DNA from: Sclerodactyla briareus
Lineage: Eukaryota; Echinodermata; Holothuroidea; Dendrochirotida; Sclerodactylidae
Reading direction: 5' to 3'
Assembly (NCBI GenBank): GCA_026419785.1
Contig: JAODTK010004666.1
Location: 124,001-188,000, forward strand
Length of the DNA stretch: 64,000 nt
The notes under the pieces are model-generated. The model made no database searches. It was not told where the DNA came from and saw only the letters and a program-made list of their open reading frames with translations. The position numbers and the translations under genes were made by a program. Positions 58,201-64,000 of this stretch are shown here, in pieces (position 1 is the stretch's first letter; every line of letters starts with the position of its first letter).

Positions 58201-61200
58201 AAGAATTTTAGAAAGGAAGAATAACATCACAACAGCACGATAAAGTGACTCTAAACTGTTCCGATGAGAAGCTTGAAATGTGCAGCGAATTGATCAGATG
58301 AGAGTATGAAATGAACATCTATGTGATGCTTTAAAAGCGATAGTGTACATGAATGTTCCTGTGGTGACAGGATGATTTGCACACACACACACAAAAAAAA
58401 AAAGTGATGAGAGTGTGTTAGGTTTGGCGTGAATGAGTACGATCATACGTATGATGGCTGCAGAGGCAAGCGAAATGGATTTGGTGAATGAAATACGAAG
58501 AAACGAACGAGACGAGAAGCGAATCGACCGTGTAGCACCTTGAATGATGTCACATGGCAGCATGGCGTTGGTACGACTGAGAAGATGAAGAGAGATACGT
58601 TGATGATAACAGCCATGATGATAGTGATAATCACGGTGATGATGGTGATGTCGACGATAAGGTGAAAGTCGCAAGAACACTGAAATGAGCAATATGGTAG
58701 CATCTTGATCATTTCACCTATCTCGGATGTGACTGATGGGCTGGAAAGGGATGAGTTTGATGATAGTGGTTCGGATGATAGCGACAATCGCGGTGATGAT
58801 GATGATGAAGTATCAGGAGCAGCTAGCAGAGAGCACCAACAATAACAATATGATCGAATCTATATATAGTTATTAAAGGAGAATTGGTTAGTAGATATGT
58901 GAAACAATTGGTACAAATAGACATCTCAACAAGAATTCCCGAGAAAGGGTTTTTAGTGCCATATTTTTTTTTATTTCAGATGTAGAACCATTGCTAATCT
59001 TCGGGTTCGAACATGTTATGAACAGATGAATTACTGGTTGTTAATGACAACGAGGTAATTTTTTGCCAGCAATTTCAGAGAGGTATTCGATTTCCTGATG
59101 GCACTTTCCTCTTTCTCCTAATTGCACCAGTTATCTCACACACGATAGAATGATGAATACAACACAACAAACTGCATGTACGTGTGAGATTCAAACCTCC
59201 TCTCCTGTTTCCTGCTGGCGAAGCTATTGAGGGCAAAAGAGAAACGATAATATAAGGCATATATATTCTTATAATATATAATATTGTGCACATTAATACC
59301 ATGAGGCGACGCCGCACACGGGTGCATGATGTATCATTCAATAAATTAGGGGCTCAACCTATGACATCGATATTTTACACCTAAAAACAGTTTTCTTCAC
59401 CTATTGCCGAATCAATTTATTTCCTTTCAGGATATTTGGTATAAACTATAAACATTCTAATGAATAATTCAGACTTGGGGGAGGGGACTATGACCAAAAT
59501 CATCGCAAATTCCGAAAATGCGATAATAAGGGGGTCCATACGTAAAGTTTGTTCTACGTCTTGTCGATACAGATTTCCAATGATTTTTATTTCCTTTCCT
59601 CTCATTCTCCAGTCAGTTTCTATCGGAGTATTTTATCTGGTTTATTATGTCAGTATAAACAGTTATCAGGTTATTGGACTTGAACAGTCTCACTATGTGA
59701 ATATTTGGGGAAAACAAAAAAACCTGTCAATGTTTTGGAATATTTTGTTCGGCAACCACCATTTGACCAGCAAGCTTCCAACTCTTAGTAACCCAATTAT
59801 ATGATCCATCTGTGGAAAAATTGTAAAGAATCTATTTCAACTGATTTGTGTTGGTAATGGGGTCTAAATGTACCGGAAAAAAGATGCCACCGGTACAGGA
59901 TGGGGAACCTGATTTTTTCCAAAATGTCGTTCAAAATGGCCAATAATATGGAAAATCTTAGAAATGCATTATTCAGTCGAAAAAAGTTATGTAAATTTCA
60001 AACAAATCATTGTACATATATTTTTCGATCATTGCGAGCACGTAGGCGACATTCCCATGCTGCGAGTATGTGCCAAAATCAAGATAGCGGCCAATATGGC
60101 CGACAATTCCTCGGAAATTTACACAAAAAATCAAAAATAACTGGATGAATCTGTCGGAGGAAGGGGGAGTGATGCAAGCTCAAACAGGGACAGCAGTTAC
60201 ACATAAAAAGGCTATCTACGAGATTTATTTTCCAGAGTCTGTGATAAAGCCTTTTCTGACACGAGGCAGCTGCTGTCAGCATCCCACAAGCTGGGTTGTA
60301 AAGGCCCTGAGGTACGTGTCAACCACAAACTCTCGGGGGGGAGCGACACACCAGATTCATGAAACAGGCTAGTGGAATGGAATATTGATCAGACGATCCC
60401 ACCAAAGATGCTGCACTCAACATGACCTGAGAGGAGTTTACACCAATCAGTAGTAACAGGAAGGTGTATGTTGTAACTGCCATAGATGGATTCAATCAGT
60501 GCCAGATAGAGGTAGTGTTCCGACGATGAAGCAAGCGTGAAATGAGTATCACTGCAACAGTATCGAGAGGGACTCGTAGTGAAAAAGGGGAGCCCCATTC
60601 TATTCTGCCACATCATACAGACGATGAGGCCGAAACACAGAAATTAATGATTTCTTCGATTGAAAGCTCGCAAAGGTAATACGCCCCCACTTACGCGAGA
60701 ACTTCCCTTACACCCGTGGTGCAGGTCCAGTCGTTCTGCCCAGTTTTACGGAATTTACTTCAGTAACAGAGAAAACTCGCTCTCCAAGCTCCCCCATCCA
60801 CCTGTCCGCGAAGGATAAATCATGTGGTTTAATGGTACATATTGTCAAACGTGTCTAGATATAAACATGCTGTGTTGTCGCTATTGCTAATGAGCCAGGT
60901 ATGGACCCACAAGCATTGGCCAATATGACCAGTGTTTGAATTTCTGCTTTGAACATGGGGTACCTGGAATGGACTGCCTTCAACCAGATTGGTGCTCATT
61001 TCAGTCGTTCCTCATTAACATTCGAAGTTTTGAGTCAGTTACCGGCGTAATAAACCCATAGAGACTGCACTCCTGCGAGTGCGCAATTGAGTACTGGAAA
61101 AGCCTTAGACGCTCATCTTTAGTCGCGGATTTCACTCCATTGTACATAGATTCACAGATGAAAGGGTATCGACGACATCCAGAGTTGGAAGGCGGACATC

Positions 61201-61639
61201 GTCTGATAACTCAATCGACTTCACGAACGAAGGTCATTCAGTTTTCCGCTCCCGTTTCGCAAAGACAACACGGACCTACTGTCCACCTACTGTGGGGGAT
61301 TCACCCTCGGTCGAACCACGACGACTTTTCGACGACTTTCCGCGTTTCGTACTTTGACGCTTTCAAGAATCATGTCACTAAAATATGTCATCATTGAACC
61401 AAATCCACAGGATCTAAATCGCACGTCGACAGAGGACCCAGAATTCAGCTGCACGTAAGATCACACTTACACAAAACATGATCACAGTCACCCCGTGCTT
61501 TGATTGAGTGATATACACTGTTGCCTGCCATTGCACGGATTGAATTAAAAATGGCTATGTATGCTTCCAAGATTGCTCCACAACTCCGCTCCCTACCAAT
61601 CAGCCATCGTCTCTGGTTGGCCCCCATGTCCCCTCGCTC
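41040..61639 (-). CDS. Unrecognised multi-exon membrane-protein gene (ten candidate exons)
   Basis: On the minus strand ten open segments bounded by good splice signals run from 61639 down to a stop at 41040. The last five introns, joining exons 53569-53465, 51000-50776, 49857-49752, 46571-46402, 43491-43392 and 41128-41040, have matching phases (0, 0, 1, 0, 1). The chance of this with unrelated open segments is low. The predicted product has a strong membrane helix (NILLNALLIRTLLAFALIVW, in exon 51000-50776), then a polar region, an acidic stretch and a basic C-terminus. I do not recognise the family and claim no function. Upstream exons (61.6-55.4 kb) are less consistent in phase and may include a missing exon, an indel, or a second gene. 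LINE and SINE copies sit in the introns. Confidence 0.55.
41330..42063 (+). repeat. Cluster of three related repeat units upstream of an AC tract
   Basis: Units at about 41338-41445, 41573-41670 and 41857-41960 share AAGTTTGA(T/C)G(A/G)(C/A)AATCG, GGTTGTC(C/G)AGA.ATT, then TCTAAG(C/G).C(C/A)(C/G)GCC and (C/A)ATATTA.(T/C)GAGA(A/T)CGGCA. The last unit is followed by ACCAAGTTTCAGTCTCATTA and the AC microsatellite. Such units ending in CACA arrays are known as abundant unclassified repeats in marine invertebrates. Confidence 0.65.
42064..42155. repeat. (AC)n microsatellite
   Basis: About 40 CA units with two interruptions, ending before CGCCAACCTGACTACATAAG. Confidence 0.96.
43392..43491 (-). 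CDS. Candidate exon 9 of the unknown minus-strand gene
   Basis: 100 bases between an excellent acceptor (tttctccctcgtcttcag) and donor CGAG|GTAAGG. Reads DDSIELQLQPEHNAPEHVTI then RRHATRYKTESHR, phase 0 in, 1 out. It continues the acidic end (NLEE) of exon 8. Confidence 0.62.
44310..44985. other. Intronic stretch, nothing recognised
   Basis: AT-rich unique DNA in an intron of the minus-strand gene; no exon or repeat is seen. Confidence 0.4.
44999..45147 (-). mobile_element. tRNA-derived SINE family B, copy 1
   Basis: On the minus strand a tRNA-like head (GGTGGATTAGCTCAGTCGGA, then GGAGTTCGAATCCCA as B box) is followed by CCGTAGTGGCC, AAAGCATGTCTCTC, ACCCACGTGTTAAAATGGGG and ACC. Copy 2 at 62.3-62.7 kb has the same order. 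The A-box region GGATTAGCTCAGTC is duplicated head to tail (14-base period). It directly follows the 3' side of the LINE at 45.2-46.1 kb. Confidence 0.8.
45165..46110 (-). mobile_element. Non-LTR retrotransposon (LINE) reverse transcriptase fragment
   Basis: The minus strand gives, in order, IIVPIWKGKGGARDRKGA (about 46092-46040), VFAEFV, SSVFTPEKSTVDCISVIRVR and R-E-M (about 45965-45885), then FVNTLVDII after a degraded D-F-A-D-D site (about 45560), and LRRSLDSFW plus a G-Y-.-W-.-.-.-V tail (about 45290-45200). LINE RTs of this sort read VVVPIWKGKG, QSGFTPKRSTIDRI, LDFADDAVIF and LRRRLDSF..SLRRI.GY at these places. Many frame changes and several missing parts make it a decayed copy. It lies in sense within an intron of the minus-strand gene. 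The clade is not determined. Confidence 0.82.
46225..46345 (+). mobile_element. Probable tRNA-related SINE fragment (family C)
   Basis: ACCCAAAGATCGTTCGTTTA, then CCTGGCCATGTCCTTGAGCA and AGACCATTTCCCG, resembles the widespread invertebrate SINE phrase in which a tRNA B box is followed by CATGTCCTTGGGCAAGGCAC. Only one degraded copy is seen, so the call rests on general familiarity. Confidence 0.45.
46402..46571 (-). CDS. Candidate exon 8 of the unknown minus-strand gene
   Basis: 170 bases (phase 1 in, 0 out) between acceptor aaaaccacttcag and donor GAAGAG|GTAAAT. Reads GEMKNHQGMTPNQAYVRYQM, then NQQAYVIKIYWQYREGLSKK and GKLAHLIHPGADNLEE. The frame is open throughout. The N-H-x-G-M-T-P-N-Q start recalls integrase-like proteins, but the splice signals and phase match to exon 9 favour a host exon. 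Confidence 0.55.
46580..48960. other. Intronic stretch, mostly unassigned
   Basis: A G run lies at about 46838-46846. An 18-base direct repeat, AATCAGCGGATTAAAAAG, occurs twice at about 47451-47487. Minus-strand frames at 46610-46864 were considered and not accepted. No other exon was found. Confidence 0.4.
48965..49415. repeat. AT-rich (TA)n block with embedded inverted repeat
   Basis: About 450 bases of nearly pure TA/ATAT sequence. Within it ACCTAACCCTTCC (about 49170-49182) is mirrored by GGAAAGGGTTCGGTTCATTA and GGT (about 49252-49275), flanked on both sides by TATATA. It could extrude as a long hairpin or cruciform. Confidence 0.9.
49752..49857 (-). CDS. Candidate exon 7 of the unknown minus-strand gene
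   Basis: 106 bases after a strong acceptor (catctttctctttcag). Reads HLHSIDHACLSIREFVINSW then GAKEIRPNSEKREKL, ending in phase 1 at CTAG|GTCTGA. The donor is weak; a better GTAAAGTG lies further on (about 49662) and is also phase 1. Confidence 0.5.
50010..50040. repeat. Poly-G tract
   Basis: GGGGGAGGGAGGGGG... run with few interruptions. Confidence 0.9.
50776..51000 (-). CDS. Candidate exon 6 of the unknown minus-strand gene: membrane helix
   Basis: 225 bases, exactly 75 codons, between acceptor acgtgagtgctcacag and donor ACTACG|GTAATA. It starts PPDETYCITTRNNPQEVPAL, continues ERWHSDHVLAHLNWQVQSTL and EKKLPVIAEISRPN, and ends in the hydrophobic NILLNALLIRTLLAFALIVW. The frame is clean throughout. 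This is the best-supported exon of the gene. The family is unknown to me. Confidence 0.6.
51030..51260 (+). repeat. Dispersed repeat family R1, copy 2
   Basis: Partner of 30640-30895: TCCGAGAAAGTGGTAGTG, TTAGTTACACCCCAGCCTCC, GCCGGTGCTCATCCACGATC and CCAGGGTTCCTTGATG in the same order. Confidence 0.75.
51270..53460. other. Intronic stretch, nothing recognised
   Basis: Contains A runs at about 51755-51769 and 52288-52310. Open frames here lack paired splice sites or motifs. Confidence 0.4.
53465..53569 (-). CDS. Candidate exon 5 of the unknown minus-strand gene
   Basis: 105 bases (35 codons, phase 0-0) between acceptor taattgtgctcag and donor GAATAT|GTAAGTG. Reads GMFNQVSFVFLMWGSSSQIL then ESYRTNRLAVISSEY. 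Confidence 0.5.
53887..53945. repeat. (AAT)n microsatellite
   Basis: AAT array with two TAAT interruptions. Confidence 0.95.
54411..54726 (+). mobile_element. tRNA-derived SINE family A, copy 2
   Basis: Better preserved than copy 1 (14.7 kb). A box GTGGCACAGTTGGTAGAGGC and B box GGGGTTCGATTCTCAG are both recognisable, spaced as in a tRNA gene. The body then gives GTCGGGTCTACCAAGGACTTT, TTCTCGCTGGCACTCAGCAC, CCAGGTCTGCATCTTGCTAG and GATCCTCTGCTCGGCCATAC, ending in CATAAAAAAAA. It lies antisense in an intron of the minus-strand gene. Confidence 0.88.
55405..55475 (-). CDS. Candidate exon 4 of the unknown minus-strand gene
   Basis: 71 bases between acceptor tttcttatttcag and donor TTTGA|GTAAGTGTAG. 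The only long frame reads FGKRLQSRTDLVPEIETKVE and F-L, then TGA as the very last codon before the donor. Length 71 rather than 72 and the terminal stop suggest a one-base error, a true alternative end, or a false exon. Confidence 0.4.
55480..57100. other. Intronic stretch, nothing recognised
   Basis: Overlapping plus-strand open frames at 55869-56271 are pyrimidine-rich and show no recognisable motifs. Confidence 0.4.
57104..57169 (-). CDS. Candidate exon 3 of the unknown minus-strand gene
   Basis: 66 bases between an excellent acceptor (aatctttctcttttgttacag) and donor CAA|GTAAGT. All three frames are open, so the product is uncertain: phase 2 would give RLLSNSLSEQNRRSMHLLQE, phase 0 PAIVKLIVRAEQEEHAFTAG. 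Confidence 0.5.
57290..59860. other. Intronic stretch; GAT-rich low complexity
   Basis: GATGA/TGATG-rich sequence at about 58590-58810 produces His-rich minus-strand frames by composition alone. No exon was found. Confidence 0.4.
59870..60120 (+). repeat. Dispersed repeat with AATATGGCCG phrase
   Basis: Contains AAAATGTCGTTCAAAATGGC and GCGGCCAATATGGCCGACAA. It is similar in style to 62820-63110, which on the minus strand has AAAATGGCGTCCAAAATGGC and GCGCCCAATATAG. Probably two distant copies of one repeat class. Confidence 0.45.
60695..60757 (-). CDS. Candidate exon 2 of the unknown minus-strand gene
   Basis: 63 bases between acceptor tttctctgttactgaag and donor CTCGC|GTAAGTGGG. Only one frame is open: KFRKTGQNDWTCTTGVREVL. 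Phase 2 in and out. Confidence 0.42.
61471..61639 (-). CDS. Candidate exon 1 of the unknown minus-strand gene
   Basis: Acceptor gggcaaaatgtacag and donor TTTTGT|GTAAGTG enclose 169 bases with a 56-codon open frame. Segments include GANQRRWLIGRERSCGAILE, EAYIAIFNSIRAMAG and KARGDCDHVL. It ends in phase 1, which does not fit the next candidate exon directly, so an exon between them may be missed. Confidence 0.45.
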
Positions 61640-62122
61640 CTGTACATTTTGCCCAGTGGGCGCACTCAAGAAGTTCAGGGGACAGAACACCACTCACCCG
61701 CCCTGAACCCATGTGACCAATAATTTTTTGACTACAGAACCCCTTTTTTGGTTCAGTAGACGTTCTTCAGCTATTGTTTTTCGAACGTTGCAACAGAAAG
61801 GTTTTAGTGGCCCATACATTGCATTCATCTACCAATAGGGGGGGTGGTTATACTTTTAATTATGGCGCACTTCCCTTGGGACCCGAACTCCAACTCCCCC
61901 CTCCCGAGACGAATCGTTAGTAGGGCCAACCATGAGGCTCATCGCCGGCCAAAAACAAATTGGAGTGGCGCGACATAGGCATTATGCCCTATAATAGAAC
62001 ACCTTTGTTCTACGGTTTATTTCGTCACCGGCACCACTCGTTCGAAACCTCCTCTCCACCTGAGAAACATGTGTGCTCTTTGATACTGCTTGTCGCAGTG
62101 GACAGCGCTATATACGTCCTAG

Positions 62123-62160
62123 TTATTATTATTATTTTTATTATTATTATTATTATTATA

Positions 62161-62197
<37 letters not shown>

Positions 62198-62220
62198 TAT
62201 TATTATATTATTATAATTAT
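62123..62220. repeat. (ATT)n microsatellite
   Basis: ATT array with several interruptions. Confidence 0.95.
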
Positions 62221-62334
62221 CAGAGAGAAGGGATCCATAGGGAGTCACTTTGATCGTATCAGTACAAGGTTATATGGGTGTGTTGATACTTTGTTTTGAT
62301 AGGAAGATTAAGATAAACAAAGTCGGGTTGTCTT

Positions 62335-62692
62335 GTCTTGTATCACAAGGCAAGGCGCCTCCCTGACCAACGACCTAGGCCACTTTCAACACCACCACCT
62401 ACTCCCAGGTCATTGCAACCTGATGAAGACCTTGCTGCACCACCCAGGATGCAAGTTCGCTCGCGACCTACTATGCCCCTGGCAGCCAACGCAGGCGGGC
62501 GCCTAACTTTGTTAGCCCCTCGTAGGTTCCCACTTTCAACACGTGGGTGACGTGGTGCAGACTTCGAGGAAACATGCCTCGTGTAACAGCACTGCGGAAA
62601 ATTTCCCCTGGCTTCAATGGATTAGAACTCGCAATCAAATTTCTTTTGACCTTAGGTCCGGAGCTCTACCGACTTATCCACCTTCTCACTTT
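62335..62692 (-). mobile_element. tRNA-derived SINE family B, copy 2
   Basis: The minus strand begins GAAGGTGGATAAGTCGGTAG (A box), GAGTTCTAATCCATTG (B box), then TTTTCCGCAGTGCTGTTACA, GAAACATG-like and ACCCACGTGTTGAAAGTGGG plus ACC, as in copy 1 at 45.0 kb. It extends about 180 bases further to a tail with CAAGACAAGACAA units. It is therefore more complete than copy 1 and defines the family's length at roughly 350 bp. Confidence 0.8.
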
Positions 62693-62819
62693 CCGTATCA
62701 CTTTGTGTGATTTTATGGCAGCCATGTTGTGTATTTATCGAATTTTAACAGCAAGAAAATGTCGTTTTTGCACTTTATATACCACGAGTGATATACATTT
62801 GGGTATATATTTCAATATG

Positions 62820-63115
62820 CCTTAACGGTCTTCACTATGGTCAACTGGTATGAGCCATCTTCCTGAATGTTGTTATGTCTTACAGCCACTTCCCATATTT
62901 TCCAGCTACTAGCAGCTATATTGGGCGCCATCTTGTTCCTGGGACATGCTAACAGTGTTTTTTGTGTGTTAGCAATAACCGAAAAATATGAGGTCACATT
63001 TTTTTTGAAACTCAACATCACTGTTTTCGTCTGATCTGCGCCTTTTCTAATTTCACTATGTCCTGGCAGCCATTTTGGACGCCATTTTGAAAAAAAAAAT
63101 GAAAAAAAATTCCCC
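62820..63115 (-). repeat. Dispersed repeat with GCCATTTTGG phrases
   Basis: GGCGCCATCTTGTTCCTGGG, then GCAGCCATTTTGGACGCCAT occurs on the plus strand; the minus-strand open frame through here is a by-product. Possible relative of 59870-60120. Confidence 0.45.
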
Positions 63116-63119
63116 ATAT

Positions 63120-64000
63120 GCATGGGCGCATCTTTTTTCTGAAGAAACATCAACCTTTGGCTACTCAATCCGTTGGAAACAGATTCTTTAAATTTTTTCG
63201 CAGATTGGAAAAAAATAGATAATTTTAGGTTACTATCTGACCTTAATAAGATTAGGTATTCATGAACAGCAAGAGAAGATATTTACTTTTCTTGCTGAGT
63301 CTATATGGTTCAACTAAAAGTGTTACATATGGAAAATAATTTAGGGGACACCGAAATCACTTATGATGTGCTTCTAATTCCACATTGATAAGAAGAAAAC
63401 AAACATAAATAAAATATGAAAATAGGCTTCCTACTTGACCATTGCTATCCCATAATAGAGTTTAGTTGAAACAAATAACGAATATAACCCCTCAAAATAA
63501 AGATATACTTCAATAGGGGCTTAGTAGGAAAAAACGTCCTACTTTTTAAACAGGAACAGCAATTTTCGCACCTCTGCCCTAAAAGGCAGCAGCGTGTGTG
63601 TTGATGTATTTTTATCATTTATTGGGGACATGGGAAGATCATTAAACCAATGAATAACGGAAGAAAGGACATGTGATAAATATGACATTGGGAATGCCTT
63701 ATCAGAAGAATGTCATTTAGCCACTAGCCCCTCAATGTATGAAGTTATCCACATACGCTGTATTCCAGGAATCAGTACTGAGGTACCCTTTCTACGTTTA
63801 ACACTATGAAACACGAAATATAACATGGCAGATAACATTAACCGATCGACCAATTTCAACATCATCTGATGATCATAACATAGCACTATTGCCTCTCTTC
63901 ATCAGTGAATATTCAAATACATTCACGGTATGATATATTAGCTGAATACGTAGGCCTACTTGAAATGTGCGTAAAGAATGTTCAATTGCCAGTTCATGGA
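63120..64000. other. Right end of the window, nothing recognised
   Basis: AT-rich sequence without exons, repeats shared with the rest of the window, or RNA genes that I can see. Confidence 0.4.

Noticed and set aside
58294-58692. His-rich minus-strand frame
   Set aside because: Explained by GATGAT/TGATGG low-complexity sequence.

Overview
This is a stretch of an animal nuclear genome and probably comes from a marine invertebrate; the taxon is inferred. It has spliced genes with kilobase introns, CR1/L2-type LINE fragments, a Penelope-like element, tRNA-derived SINEs, hAT remnants and many microsatellites. There are no long ORFs, no operons, and nothing bacterial or organellar. An echinoderm or other marine deuterostome would fit the repeat style, but I cannot prove it.

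The left part (1 to about 23.9 kb, plus strand) carries a ZIP-family (SLC39) zinc transporter gene whose 5' end is cut off by the window edge. I read five exons well (1-175, 15497-15563, 15998-16153, 19674-~19877, 23754-23889) and one weakly (~13450). They encode, in order, the first membrane segments with a TLSGDALFHLLPE motif, the end of the cytoplasmic loop, the GDAVHN..DGLAIG and HExPHExG metal-site helices, the LAVLL / IGLYVG / FFLYISLV segments, and the tail ending IALLALYENQ-stop. The reading frame slips by one or two bases several times in exons at 16.0 and 19.7 kb, although the conserved residues are kept. That points to base-level indel errors in the assembly or to a young pseudogene.

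The middle (24-41 kb) is repeat country: a duplicated block at 27.8/29.4 kb, a minus-strand L2/CR1-like LINE tail at 28.2-28.6 kb, a broken Penelope-like element at 32.7-33.7 kb, short tandem repeats, and a cluster of related units ending in a long AC tract at 41.3-42.2 kb.

The right part (about 41.0 to 61.6 kb, minus strand) holds a second multi-exon gene that I do not recognise. Ten candidate exons were found from splice signals and open frames. The last five boundaries (51000 down to 41040) are all phase-compatible. They give a protein with a strong transmembrane segment followed by an acidic then basic tail. A LINE reverse-transcriptase fossil (45.2-46.1 kb) and two SINE families lie in its introns.

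I did not find a clear novel 'system'. The most useful results are the two spliced genes that simple ORF calling misses and the two small SINE families. Exon calls come from reading the sequence by eye; no alignment or database search was run.
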